A stretch of 64,000 nucleotides of DNA, taken from contig NC_081415.1 of NCBI RefSeq assembly GCF_030272615.1, positions 372,967,009 through 373,031,008 on the forward strand. The letters run 5' to 3'. Origin of the DNA: Cryptomeria japonica (lineage: Eukaryota > Streptophyta > Pinopsida > Cupressales > Cupressaceae). Under the pieces are notes generated by a model. The model made no database searches and was not told the DNA's origin. It saw nothing but the letters and a program-made list of their open reading frames with translations. This document shows, piece after piece, positions 33,088-44,994 of the stretch. Position 1 is the first letter of the stretch, and each line of letters opens with the position of its first letter. The translations under genes were made by a program, and so were the position numbers.

Positions 33088-33727
33088 GGTATATGGTCCA
33101 CCTTCACCCCACTTTAAAAGTCACATAAGTGATATTGTGTATCCGATTTTTCTTTCTTGTATGTGTATTGATTGTGTGTATCCCATCTAGCCTTGGTTCT
33201 CCTAGCTCGGGGGTGGCTTCTTGTAAGCCTAGGCTTGGAGGTGAGCCTCCATGGTCACAACCTAAAAGCTTTTATTGCAGGTTTGCTTGGGAAAATATTT
33301 GGAAGGGAAAGCTTTGAGATGATCCTATGTCTATTGTATTTAGTTGCAAAAATAAATGTAATGGATAAGCCCTCATTTAGTAGAAATGAAAGGCTTGATT
33401 TAGTTATCTTCTTGTCTTAGTGAAAGAAGCAATGATATACTAAATGTAACTATTGGAATATTTTTTACCATGTAATAAAGATGTATTTTAAATTTGAAGT
33501 ATTTATATTCTTGCAAAAAGAAGAATAAATTTGTTGATTATTTTTGTATTGATATAGTTGCTTGAAAAATATTAAGAAAGATTTTATATTCTATTTCTAA
33601 TTGTTATTGAAAAAGAAATGCAAAGTTAAATGTTAATAGAAAAGTCACTTTTAAATAGAAATGAATTATTTTCTTACATCTATAGTTCAAACTCAAAGAA
33701 AGATAGAAATTTTAGAGTGTATATTAT
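33088..33727. other. Middle segment of X between A and LINE L
   Basis: AT-rich non-coding sequence begins with GGTAT (33088-33092), the right-hand target duplication of A (left copy TGTAT, 4 of 5). It runs up to the presumed 3' end of the minus-strand LINE at about 33728. Nothing coding was recognised. Confidence 0.4.
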
Positions 33728-35879
33728 TATTATTTTTTAAATAAAAGTGGAATATCCACTAAACATATATATTAATGATAAAGAGTTTACATCAGGTTCA
33801 GACAAGGCATACTGACAAGAAAGAACCCACAAGAAAACCTCCGGTTGTAGCCTTTTAAAACTGATACAAGTATATAATACCCTTAGAACATATATGCCGA
33901 CCAACCCCCCACCCTCCTATATCTACTGTTTTACAAGAGTCCCATAGGACTATTCAAAAGCCAGAGTTACCCCATCAGGAAAATAGATGTACATGGAGAA
34001 TGGCGAAGCGGATAATTGAGAAAAAATTCTCTGTCAGGACCATGGCTAACCAACCAAATAAAAATGAATTTGAGTAGTCTTCAAGCCTACAAAAAAACCA
34101 TACCACCAGCTACAAAAAAGAACTTTGTTAGATATCCAAAAACCAAGAGCTAGAACTCTCTTCTGGAGGTTCATGAGATTAGGACGGAGGCAGAATCACC
34201 CTCAGAGGGAATGCTACACAAGCAGGAGTAGAGCATAGAAAACCCAAAGAGATTAATGAATGTAAAGCCTAGAAAACAACCCAAGCTTTATCCACATACT
34301 GATCAGGAGCTAAATATAAAAAAAATCCATAGAGGCCCGAGTGTTTTCCATGGAATCACATATTAATCCCATTTGTAATTCATGAAGTACATGACCAGAC
34401 CAGCCATTAGCCAAAAGCTCATGGCGAGGAAGAAAGCCACCGTAATAAAAGGAACCCATATCAAACCAATAGCCAACAAATGTAGGAGAAACCACATCCC
34501 AATTGCACACTGTCGGAAAGACAAACGTGGACACCAAGAGGCGGACCAAGTCCATATCAAGGAAAACATCAAAACAAATAGTAACAAAGCGAGAAAGAAG
34601 CTCTGCATAAGAAACTTGAGGACCAACCTACAACCACCGACGTCCCAAAAGCCTATGAAATTCAAAATCCACCGCAGGAGTAAATAAATTGAAAATCTTA
34701 CCAAGTTTGATAGCATTGTCCTCATTTGCATTTTCTTCCCCCAATGATCGAGCTTCTAAGACCACTCTATAAACTCCAATTGGTAGAGAAGAAGACATTT
34801 GCAGGAGGAAGGGCACCAAAAAAAACCACAACGAAACATAAACTGCTTTGAAAAGAACAGAAAATAACATATTTGAAAGCGAAAACTATCCTAAATTTCC
34901 CATAAAGACACTACAAAGAATTCATTTTAAGCATGCTTGAATAAATCAATCCACACAAATTTATAGCCTTCCACTAAAACCCATAAGTGTCTCTCCCGCA
35001 AGTAAGGGTGCCAACTACAAAAAATGATTATCCCATAATCCAAATCTGTCAGGGCCAGACATAAACAAGGCGGCCTGCAAAATGGAACTTGCATCAAAGA
35101 ATAATAACTTAGGAGCGTGCCAATAACTTAAGACGTTATAAGCATGTGAAATCTAAAAGAAGGATTAAAGATAAGGATAGTATAGATCACACATTCCACA
35201 ACCTCTAAATCTTATAAATGTTGTTATTACTGCAAGGACACAAAGTCGCATCAATATCAAAAAATATGATCTTAAGGAAATCTCTCCTTGGCCTATGAAA
35301 AAGAAATATTTAAAGCTTTAAATTAACATGCATTCCTCAAAAGTCTAAAAAAAATCCATTTTACCCAAAGCACTAGGGATATACACCCCATCATTCTGCT
35401 CAAACCAAATTTTAGAAACACACCATATGTAAATAATGACGAAGCCAATTAATTACACATGTGATGCAAATATAATCTGATCTGAGAGGAGGATGACATG
35501 CATATCTCAAGTAGTAAAAGAGACAGATGGTGTACCATAAGATCATGGCCACATAGTTAAAACATTCAGGAAAGAGGGCAGCCACATCAGATAAAAAATA
35601 TTTCTTAGGATGAAATGCCAACTATAATTAACCTATCCAAACCTCATGCAATACACACATTAACATCTAGCCCAGATGAAGAGTTGTAGGAATACACCAT
35701 ATGTAAATAGAAACATAAAAACCTCCTATCAACACATGAAGTACAAATACAATCTGATTAGAGGAGAGGATAATATGTATACCTCAATAGGAAATGGAGA
35801 GAATATCTCAAAATAAATAGCTTAGTCTTTGGGATGGGAAGTATACTCGAGGAGGATGTCTTGAGGAATGTCACTTACT
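33728..35879 (-). other. LINE L long 3' region
   Basis: About 2.1 kb follow the RNase H domain. Hydrophobic open frames near 34310-34870 show no known motif and are not convincing genes. An imperfect duplication sits inside (35400-35520 and 35690-35800). The 3' end near 33728 reads TTTATTTAAAAAATAATAAT on the minus strand, a short degenerate A-rich tail. Confidence 0.5.
35400..35800 (-). repeat. Imperfect tandem duplication in the LINE 3' region
   Basis: 35415-35520 and 35695-35795 are similar over about 100 bp: CACCATATGTAAATA, then a CACATG-type segment, then AATCTGAT and GAGAGGA, then ATATCTCAA/ATACCTCAA. The period is about 280 bp. Confidence 0.6.
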
Positions 35880-36108
35880 GCTACACTCTTATGGTGTGCA
35901 CTAGAGTCAATAGCCAAATTAGCCAAAAAATATAAAATATGCCAGTTTATTTAACTCTCGAAAACAATGAGATAATACGAAAGTATCAAAGAGGGATAAT
36001 TTCTCCAAAATATGATCAATTATGTACTTCAAGTGCCAACAATTACTCTTGCAGTTAACGACACTTTGGATGACTACCATTGAATCCCCCTGAATTGAAA
36101 GGTCTTTG
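35880..36108 (-). pseudogene. LINE L RNase H, second half (after D)
   Basis: On the minus strand from 36108 the reading gives DLSIQGDSMVVIQSVVNCKS, then WHLKYIIDHILEKL and HCFRELNKLAYF. This is the EGDS...VI and REXNKxAD pattern of plant LINE RNase H domains; the Asp of NKxAD is lost (LAYF). It fits exactly after the half at 43576-43907 once D and one CTTTG copy are removed. Confidence 0.8.
36104..36108. repeat. Target-site duplication of D, left copy (CTTTG)
   Basis: CTTTG directly precedes TGTTGGCATTATG; the same five bases follow the right LTR. Confidence 0.9.
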
Positions 36109-37659
36109 TGTTGGCATTATGTGAACTGGTATGTGGACATAATGACATTGTATGTTGTCATTGATGTCAATATGTTGAAGAGGTATGAACTGGCATATGT
36201 GAGAACCGGTATAACACTATGAACCGACATTTGTGCCAAAGTGAAGTGGTGTGCTTGTTCAAGATGAACTGGCATATGGTAATGGGAACCAGCACATGGA
36301 AGAGTTGTATGACTACTGGTTGGTAGTCTCAACTTCAAGGTTTCTGATTGAAGTGCTTCAAGCCTGTATGGCTCAACTGGTGATCTTTGTGTAATGAGTA
36401 AGCAGTATAACAAAGAACAGATCATGTTGCCACGTCAGCCTTGCACAAATGAAGGATCTTGCATGAAGAAGACTATCCCTATCTACCTCAGGAATGTGCA
36501 AAGTTTGTAAATGGTGAAAATGCATGATGGATTATTAGCTGCCATGAAATTAGTGGATAATGAACGATGGAGAATGTCTTGAGATTTATTCAAGATCTGC
36601 TGCATTTAATACAGTATGATCAATGATTAGGATTGAACTATTTGAATTCCTTAACCTAACAGGTCTAGGGTTTAGGGTTTATGCTACCAACCTATTTGTT
36701 GTCCTATAAGGTCGATGCTATGATTCTTTCAGAGGCTGTTGGCAAAAGTTGTGTGTGAGTATCCGAGAGAAGGGATACGAGATCCTTGCCAGACCAGAAG
36801 AGAGAAGTTATACCTGCAGAGTGTAAGTGCAGAAGTTGAAGAGGAGCTTAAGTGGATATGCATTGGAATTGAGTGTTGTTACCAGATCATTGTAATACAT
36901 GTTGATCTCTAACCACCTCAACAGTTGGAAAATCCCCTAACAGGGTAGCCTTAATCAGCTTGCTGTAAATCCCTTAACAGGGTAACTCAAAGTTATTGAG
37001 ATCTGGAAAGCTAGAGAGCTCTGGAAATCCTTTAGCTATTGAGTTCTTGAAATCCTCTAATAAGGTACCCTTAATATGGTTTAACCCTTAACTGAGTATT
37101 GTAGCCATCCCTTAACTAGGTGATCTCTAACAGGATCGGTTCCTAGCAAAACCTTTTGTAATGTCTTTAACTGGACAAGGCTTCTAACAAAGCGGACTTC
37201 CAAAGAGTTCAACAACAAGCTTGTGGGTATTCATCCCCACTGTGGTTTTTCCTAGTTGGGTTTCCATATGAAAAATATGTGTTTCATGTGTGATTCTTTT
37301 ATCTTGTGATGCTGTGTTATTACCTGTTAAGCATATGATGATTATGTGTTTTATGCCTGTCAATAAAACATGTTGAACTAGCTGTTGTGAAGATATGATG
37401 ATAGATTACCTGTTCATACATAAGGGTGAAATGGTAGTGTAGTTCTAAGTTGAGTGGAAAGCTCAGTGAGTAACTGGTTTATGATTGTTTTAGTTGTTCT
37501 GAGTTTTACCGGTTGCACTCTATTTCAAACCGATGTCACTGTTTACCAGTCATTTGGAGTGATTGTTGCTTAATGGGTTTAGGTCTGTATTTTGTTTGTA
37601 CTAATTCACCCCCCCTCTCAGTACTAATTTGGTACTATTCGTTCATCATTGAGTTATCA
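36109..37659 (+). repeat. Element D left LTR
   Basis: It starts TGTTGGCATTATGTGAAC and ends GAGTTATCA. The C-run/CTCTCAGTA motif is at 37606-37623. CCCTTAAC-type units occur near 36930-37130. Confidence 0.9.
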
Positions 37660-37661
37660 AC

Positions 37662-37673
37662 TAGTATCAGAGC
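37662..37673 (+). other. Element D primer-binding site
   Basis: TAGTATCAGAGC differs by one base from TGGTATCAGAGC, the complement of the initiator Met tRNA 3' end, and lies two bases after the LTR. Confidence 0.8.
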
Positions 37674-37728
37674 TCTCTAGGTCCTCTGTGTTGTAAGCTT
37701 AACTGCTTGAGGTAAAGATCCTAGTCAA

Positions 37729-38745
37729 ATGATGAAGAGGGAAGGTCCAAAGTTTAACAGGGAAAATTTTGGTATATGGAAGGATAGGATGAAGATATTC
37801 ATCAGAAGCATGGGTGCTCAACACTGGAGTTATGTTGGGAATGTCTATGTTGTCCCTACCGGTACTCTCACTGATGACCAAAAGAGAGAGATACAAGAAA
37901 ATGGGAAAGTCATGGAAGCCCTTATTAGTAGTCTATCTGACATTGAGTTTATTGACGTTCAGGACAAGGTAAATCCCAAAGAGGCATGGGATGCTCTTGA
38001 AAATATCTATGGTGGTGATGAACATGTAAAACAGGCTAAGGAAGAAAGCTTGAGAGGGTAGTTTGAAGATATGTGGATGGTTGAAGGTGAGACCATTCAG
38101 CAGTATGGAATAAGAATCAAAATAGTTGTTGGAGAAATCAAGAGTGCAGGTGGTAAAATAGAAGATTCCACTATGGTAAGCAAAGTCCTGAGATCCCTAT
38201 TGCCGATCTATGCAATAAGGGTTGCTACTATTCAGGAGCTGAGATCAATAGACAAGACTAAGGTATCCTTGGACTCCATCATAGCTAAGTTGGCAGCCTA
38301 TGAGCTAAATAGTTTTGATGGCAGTGTTCAAAAGACTGAATCAGCTTTTAAAGCCTCTGCTATACCATCCAGAAAAGGAAAAGAAGCTAGCACTAGTGGT
38401 GAACCTAGATAGAGAAAAGAAATGGATGATGAGGAGATTCTGATGGCATTTGAAGCTCTCCTTGCCAGGAAGCTTCCTAAAGGAACTAATAAATACAAAG
38501 GTAAGCTACCTTTGAAATGCTTTTCTTGTAACCGGATAGGACATATTGCTATAAACTGTCCTAATAGCAATAACAAGGACAAACCAAAAAGGTTTAGGAA
38601 ATTCAAAGGAGGAAACCGGAGAAGCTGTTTTGTGGCAGTTGATGAAGGTGTCATGGATGAAGAATCAGAGGATGAAGAAAATGAAGATATTATGTTTGTT
38701 GCTATCAAAGAAGATGTGTTAGACAAGAAGGCTCTTGTCTCCTAG
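37729..38745 (+). pseudogene. Element D gag (copia)
   Basis: It starts at the ATG at 37729 (MMKREGPKFNRENFGIW) and has the copia gag domain (WKDRMKIFIRSMG, VNPKEAWDALENIYGG, GIRIKIVVGEIKSAGG). An intact CX2CX4HX4C knuckle follows (CFSCNRIGHIAINC, about 38518-38560). Stops at 38059-38061, 38410-38412 and 38743-38745 are all TAG; the last is CAG in B (25951-25953). The protein would package the element RNA. It is broken only by these stops in a single frame. Confidence 0.85.
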
Positions 38746-39746
38746 TTTGATAATTCCAGTGAGTGGATCATTGATAGTGGCTGTTCTCACCATATGACTA
38801 GTGACCGGAGCAAGTTTCTATCCTTGGAGGAGTATGATGGAGGTGTGGTTTGCTTTGGCAATGATACACCATGCATGGTCAAAGGAAGAGGGTCCATCTC
38901 TGTAAATGGAAAGAGCAGTGCTGACAATGTGTACTGGGTTGATGGTCTCAGACACAACCTTCTAAGTGTTGCTCAGCTAAATGATAGTGGCCTCACTCTA
39001 GAATTCAAGAATGGAGTTTGCAGAATCAAAGGAAAAGATGGTGAATTGGTGGTCACCAGCAAGCAGACCAAAGGTAACCTATTTCATCTAAATGCAAATA
39101 TATGTACATGTCTTATGGCTAAGTTTGATGATAGCTGGATATGGCATAGGAGACTCTACCATGTAAACTTTGAAAACATTGTGAAGGCTAGTAAGATCAA
39201 GGCAGTTAGAGGGCTGCCTATGCTAAGCAAACTGGATAATACCTTGTGCAGAGAGTGTCAATTGGGAAAATGTCTTCCTCAACCTTTAAAGGGAAATCTT
39301 TCACTGTTGACAACTTGCTTGATCTTGTGCATATTGATTTGTGTGGTCCTATGAAAACTAGAAGTGTGTAGGGTGATAGGTACTTCATGATTCTCACTGA
39401 TGACTGCTCAAGAATGATGTGGGTCACATTCTTGAAAGACAAGTTTGAAGCCTTTGTGAAGTTCAAATCTTTCAGAGCATTAGTGGAGAAGGAAAGCGGT
39501 AAAAGGATCAAGTGTCTCAAAACTGATCAAGGAGGGGAATTCACTTCCGGTGAATTCAACAAGTATTGTGAAGAATTTGGCATCAAGAGGCAATTGGTTG
39601 CCCCCCAGACGCCACAGCAGAATGGCCTAGTAGAGAGGAATAACCGAACTGTGGTTGAAGCATCTAGAACCATGTTGATTCAAGGAAAGGTAGCTCACAC
39701 CTTTTGGAGAGAAGCAGTGAGCACTGCAATCTACATAATGAACTAG
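38746..39746 (+). pseudogene. Element D protease and integrase
   Basis: Protease: EWIIDSGCSHHMTSD with the catalytic DSG intact (about 38760-38805). GAG-pre-integrase: WIWHRRLYHVNFENIV (the Cys of B is Tyr) and LCRECQLGK. A single-base loss near 39264 shifts the frame in this zinc finger. The core then reads on with a CAG to TAG stop at 39369-39371, CLKTDQGGEFTSGEF and QNGLVERNNRTVVEASR, so D keeps the integrase Asp and Glu motifs. TAG at 39744-39746 ends the first readable block. Confidence 0.85.
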
Positions 39747-40379
39747 GTACTCATCAAGAAAGGTAAGGACAAAACTCCTTATGAGTATTGGACCGGTAAG
39801 ACACCTATGGTTAGCTACTTTAGGGTATTTTGTAGCAAATGTTACATCAAGAGGAGTGAACATTAGGGCTAATTTGAAGCTAAATGCGATGAGGGAATAT
39901 TCCTAGGATATTCCACCAAGAGCAAAGCTCTCAAGTGTTACAACAATAGGACTCAGAGAATTATGGAAAGTATCAATGTAAGAGTTGATGAATCCTCTGA
40001 GAAAACTGAGGAAATCGGCAGTGAGCAAGCTGTAAATGAACTGGTTGCAACCTTCTAGGAATCGGTTGTCAGTCAACCAAGTACCAGTAATAGTGTTCCT
40101 AAACTGGTGAATGCTGATACTGATGAAGATGAGGATGAAGAGGAAAAGCAAGAAGAACTAGTCAAGACCATTCCTCAGTATGTCAAGCTGAATCATGATC
40201 TTAAGCAGATCATAGGAGATAAGGATGCAGGAATCCTTACAAGAAGAAAGATCAGAGAAAACTCATGTATGATCTCTGAATTTAAGCCTAAATCATTCAA
40301 AGAGGCTCATAAAGATGAAGACTGGATCAAGGCAATGGAAGAGGAACTTGGCTAGATAGAGAAAAATGGTACATGGTCC
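39747..40379 (+). pseudogene. Element D integrase C-terminus and linker
   Basis: Same frame as the core. KTPYEYWTGKTPMVSYFRVF, stops near 39864 and 39870, then CYNNRTQRIMESINVRVDES and an acidic linker (DTDEDEDEEEKQEE, about 40113-40160). Stops by C to T change are frequent, such as TAG for CAG near 40353-40355. It leads into the polymerase without a frameshift. Confidence 0.8.
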
Positions 40380-41798
40380 TTGGTACCCAGACCAAAGCAT
40401 AAAAATGTCATTGGCACCAAATGGGTGTTTAGAAACAAGCTAAATGAGGATGGCATAGTGATTAGGAATAAAGCCAGATTGGTGTGCAAAGGATATGCTC
40501 AAGAAGAAGGAGAAGACTATGGAGAAACCTTTTCTCTTGTAGCCAGATTAGAAGGAGTTGGTATGCTTCTTGCATATGCATCTTTTAAAGGCTTTAAAGT
40601 ATATCAAATGGATGTAAAATCTGTATTCCTAAATGGTGTACTTGAAGAGGAGGTGTATATTAAGCAACCAGATGGGTTTGCCCTATCTGAAGATAGTGAC
40701 ATGGTATGTAGGCTACATAAGGCCTTATATGGTCTAAAGAAAGTACCTAGGGCATGGTATGAGTGCCTACATTCCCATCTTGTGAAGATTGGATTTGAGA
40801 GAACAAGTGAAGATAGCAATATCTACTTGAAGTCTGAAGGAGATCAGATCCTGATCTATGAGGTATTTGTTGATGACAAGATGAGTCATGAGTTTGCTCA
40901 TCAGATGAATGAAGAGTTTGAGATGTCACTCATAGGGGAGATTAAGTTCTTCATTGGACTATAGATTCAACAGATGAAGGATGGAATCTTTATCACTCAG
41001 TACAAATATGTCAAAGAGGTGTTGAAGACCTTTGGCATGGAAGATAGCAAACCGGTTGGTACACTGATGGCGACCGGTTGTAAACTATCCAAAGAGGATG
41101 ACTCTGCATTGGTTGATGAGAAGGAATACCAATCAATGATTGGTAAGTTGCATTATGTAATACATAGCAGACGGGATATTGCACATGCAGTTGGCTTTAC
41201 TGCAAGGTTCCAGAAAAGTCAAAGAGAATCCCACTTGGTTGCAGTCAAGCAGATTCTTAGGTATCTGAAGGGAACTGTTGACTATGGATTGTGGTATCCA
41301 TATAGCAAGGACTTCAACTTAAAAGTGTTCACAAATGCTGATTGGGCTGGTAATGTAGATGACCAGAAGAGCACAACCAGTGGTGCATTCTTTGTTGGTG
41401 GTAGACTGGTCTCATGGATGACTAAAAAGCAAAGTTATATCTCTCAGTCTACAGTGGAAGTGGAGTATGTTGCAGCTTTCATGAACTGCACTCGGACAAT
41501 TTGGATGAAGCATGTACTGAAAGGCTTCAAAATCCCTATACCTGAACCGATAAGTATATTGTATGATAACACAAGTGCTATCAATATTTCAAAGAAACCA
41601 GTTTTACATTCTAGAACCAAGCACTTTGAGCTTAAGTATCATTTCTTAAGGGAAAAGGTTCAGAACAAAGAGATTGCACTGGAGCATGTGTCCAGTAAGG
41701 AGCAGTTAGCAGACATATTCACCAAGCCTCTTCCAAAGACTACATTTACACACTTAAGAGGTGAATTAGGGGTACTGCCCCTTCAAGAGGTGAACTAA
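40380..41798 (+). pseudogene. Element D reverse transcriptase and RNase H, catalytic loop deleted
   Basis: [14 protein letters not shown] opens the polymerase, with [11 protein letters not shown] and [15 protein letters not shown]. In B the catalytic loop reads [13 protein letters not shown] reads FVDDK, a 21-bp loss between two GATGAC copies. TAG at 40962-40964 replaces the Gln of GLQIQQ. RNase H has VFTNADWAG, so the first catalytic Asp is Asn, and STVEVEYVAA with the Glu. The copia tail [14 protein letters not shown] and DIFTKPLP ends at 41798. The enzyme would be inactive even if translated. Confidence 0.85.
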
Positions 41799-41877
41799 AG
41801 GTATATTCTCCACATCAGTCATGTATTGCATAGTCAACTCTTTCTTCAGGATTGATGTGTTGAAGGATGCTACTCCT

Positions 41878-42043
41878 CAGGGGGAGCAGCATAATGGAAT
41901 CGAGAAGCTTGTGCCTCCACTTTGGCATTGTTGTCAAAGGGGGAGAAGATGTCAAGCGGAGAAAATATCTGTAGAAATTGGGGGAGAAAATGTGAAGCAG
42001 AGAGATATCTTTGTATATTGCCATCAATGCCAAAGGGGGAGAT
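41878..42043 (+). other. Element D polypurine tract and upstream purine tracts
   Basis: GCCAAAGGGGGAGAT ends at 42043, directly before the right LTR. Similar GGGGGAG tracts occur near 41880, 41939 and 41982, with spacing like that in B. Confidence 0.75.
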
Positions 42044-43570
42044 TGTTGGCATTATGTGAACTCGTATGTGGACATAATGACATTGTATGTTGTCATTGAT
42101 GTCAATATGTTGAAGAGGTATGAACTGGCATATGTGAGAACTGGTATAACACTATGAATTGGCATTTGTGCCAAAGTGAGGTGGTGTGCTTATTCAAGAT
42201 GAACCGGCATATGGTTATGGGAACCGGCACATGGAAGCATTGTATGACTACCAGTTGGTAGTCTCAACTTCAGGGTTTCCGGTTGAAGTGCTTCAAGCCT
42301 ATATGGCTCAATCGGTGATCTTTGTGTAATGAGTAAGCAGTATAACAAAGAACAGATCATGTTGCCATGTCAGCCTTGCGTGTGTGAAGGATCTTGCATG
42401 AAGAAGACTATCCCTATCTACCTCGAGAATGTGTGAAGTTTGTAAATGGTGAAAACACGTGATAGATTATCAGCCACCATGAAATCAGTGGATAATGAAC
42501 GATGGAGAATGTCTTGAGATTTATTCAAGATCTGCTGCATTTAATACAGTATGATCAATGATCAAGATTGAACTGTTTGAATTCCTTAACCTAATAGGTC
42601 TAGGGTTTAGGGTTTATGCTACTGACCTGTCTGTTGTCCTATAAGGTCGATGTTGTGATTCTTTCAAAGGTTGTTGGCAAAAGCTATGTGTGAGTATCCA
42701 AGAGAAGGGATACGAGATCCTTGCCAGACCAGAAGAGAGAAGTTATACCTGCAGAGTGTAAGTGCAGAAGGTGGAGAGGAGGTTAAGTGGATCTGCATTG
42801 GCATTGAGTGCTATTACTAGATCATTGTAATACTTATTGATCTCTAACCACCTCAACAGTTGGAAAAACCCCTAACAGGGTAGCCTTAACCGGCTTGCTG
42901 TAAATCCCTTAACAGGGTAACTCAAAGTTAATGAGATCTGGACAGCTAGAGAGCTCTAGAAATCCTTTAGCTATTGAGTTCTTGAAATCCTCTTACAAGG
43001 TACCCTTAACAAGGTTTCACCCTTAACCGGGTGATCTCTAACAGGATCGGTTCCTAGCAGAACCTTTTGTAATGTCTTTAACCGAATAATGCTTCTAACA
43101 GAGTGGACTTCCAAAGAGTTCAACAATAAGCTTGTGGGTATTCATCCCCACCATGGTTTTTCCCAGTTGGGTTTCCATGTGAAAAATATGTGTGTCATGT
43201 GTGATGCTTTTATCTTGTGATGCTTTGTTATTATCTGTTAAGCATATGATGATTTTGTGTTTTATGCCTATCAATAAAACATGTTGAACTAGCTATTGTG
43301 AAGATATGATGATAGATTACCTATTCATACATAAGGGTGAAATGGTAGTGTAGTTCTGAGTTGAGTGGAAAGCTCAGTGAGTAACCGGTTTATGATTGTT
43401 TTAGTTGTTCTAAGTTTTATTGGTTGCACTCTGTTTGAAACCGGTGTCACTATTTGCCAATCATTTGGAGTGATTGTTGCTGAACCAGTTTACGTCTATA
43501 TTTTGTCTGTACTGATTCACCCCCCCTCTCAGCACCGATTTGGTACTATTCATTCATCATTGAGTTATCA
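42044..43570 (+). repeat. Element D right LTR
   Basis: It aligns with 36109-37659 but lacks about 27 bp near 43015 (ACCCTTAAC-type units). It ends GAGTTATCA. The C-run motif is at 43518-43532. Confidence 0.9.
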
Positions 43571-43575
43571 CTTTG
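43571..43575. repeat. Target-site duplication of D, right copy (CTTTG)
   Basis: CTTTG directly follows GAGTTATCA of the right LTR. Confidence 0.9.
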
Positions 43576-43907
43576 ATCCCTAAAGAAATAGCCAAATCAA
43601 TCCCAAGTGATAAAGCTTGACATTCAACAAAATTGTTTGATTGAGAACCAAGGGCATGACATTGAGCAGCTATTTGGTCTGCATTATGGTCAAAAATGGC
43701 TATACCGGCCCCAGCCAGACCTGGATTTCCCTGAGAAGCTCCATCAAAGTGAAGCTTGAAGTGACCCAGAGGAGGAGGAGCCCAACTAGCCTCAATTCTC
43801 TTATTCCTACTAACCAGACCCCTTGCAACAGACCCATGAGAAGGGATGATAGAGAGAGATTTCCATGTCCTTGTAATCATGCCATCCCAATGAGAAAAGG
43901 ATGTCAA
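43576..43907 (-). pseudogene. LINE L RNase H, first half (interrupted by D)
   Basis: It begins WAPPPLGHFKLHFDGASQGN with the first catalytic Asp, and has GLAGAGIAIFDH and NFVECQALSLGIDLAISLGI with the catalytic Glu region. The reading stops at the D target duplication CTTTG and resumes on the other side of D at 36108. Confidence 0.8.
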
Positions 43908-44994
43908 ATTTCTAAATTCTTATGAATATATGACAAGGCCACCTCCAAAATAGAAGCCTCTATCTTGACTAAGATATCAGATTGCGAAGAAGATACCTTT
44001 TTAAAGATCCTATTGTTTGTTTCTAACCATATGTTCCAAATAATAATCGATGGAGATATTAGCCAAAGGAAGGTATAAATGGAATAGGAGAACAATATAG
44101 GCCATGCTCTGAAGAGGGAGAGTATGTCACTTCCTATAACAAAAGAGAGACCTAATTTCTCGAAAAGCCATTGCCAACAAGCAAAAGCAAAATCACAATG
44201 AAGGAACAGATGAGAGGACGATTCCAATTTTTGATTGCACAAAACACAAGGGAAAACAACAAACGAACCCATCCTATCCAATCTCATCCCGATAAGAACC
44301 CTGTCTTGAACATCAAGCCAAGCAAATACTCCAGCCTTCGGGAGGCATGTTGGATGCCAGAATAATATAAAGGGCCAAGAAGAAAAATCCTTAGCTGGTA
44401 TAAGAGAATTATATCCATCTTTCACTGAATATTTGCTAGATGTGTTCTTTGTCCAAATAAGCTAATCTTCCTTCTCAGACAAGATGATAATTCTATCTTT
44501 GAGAATAGAACAAAAATCTGCTTTCAAGCTAGGGCTAACAGAGAGAAAATCAATCGATTTCCATTTAGCCATCTTCATATGACCATTATGTACTACATTA
44601 AAATAATCAAATAAAAAGACCCCCCATTTACCCAGAAGAATTGATTTCAAAGGTGACCAATCCCTAATAGAATCCAAAGGACAATGCCCATTCCAGGCAT
44701 CATCCCAAAATCTAATTTTACTACCATTATGCAGAACCCAAGAAAGATGTGGCAGCAAGACACCTCTACATTTCCCCATGAAATTCCAAATAGCCGACCC
44801 TTGAGGCAGAGTCGAGTCCCGAAAATAGATTCCCTAGCACCATTATAAAGATAGTTGGTGAACATGATCCTAGCCCAAAGGGAATCTAGTTTATCATACA
44901 ATTTCCACACTAGCTTGGCCCCCAGGGCCATATTTTGATTCTCCAAACTGTGAATTCCAGAACCCCCAAGCTCTTTGGGAAGTAAAACCTTATC
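43904..44994 (-). pseudogene. LINE L post-RT region and zinc-binding domain
   Basis: The region past the polymerase (ENQNMALGAKLVWKLYDKLD near 44940) carries a frameshift around 44780. The zf-RVT-type segment at 44425-43904 has FAWLDVQDRVLIGMRL, then CVLCNQKLESSSHLFLHC with the C-C-H-C pattern. Such domains follow reverse transcriptase in plant LINEs and probably bind nucleic acid. Confidence 0.75.

Larger units (their letters stand above)
36109..43570 (+). mobile_element. Element D: Ty1/copia retrotransposon inside LINE L
   Basis: Complete structure: left LTR 36109-37659, primer site, gag, protease, integrase, reverse transcriptase, RNase H, polypurine tract, right LTR 42044-43570. A perfect 5-bp target duplication CTTTG flanks it at 36104-36108 and 43571-43575. 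It is the same family as B. The coding region has many stops, one frameshift near 39264 and a 21-bp deletion in the polymerase. In the first 250 bp the LTRs differ by roughly 5 percent by eye, older than C. Confidence 0.9.

Noticed and set aside
34310-34870. Hydrophobic minus-strand frames as a membrane protein gene
   Set aside because: They overlap in two frames, sit in the LINE 3' region, and have no start context or family motif.
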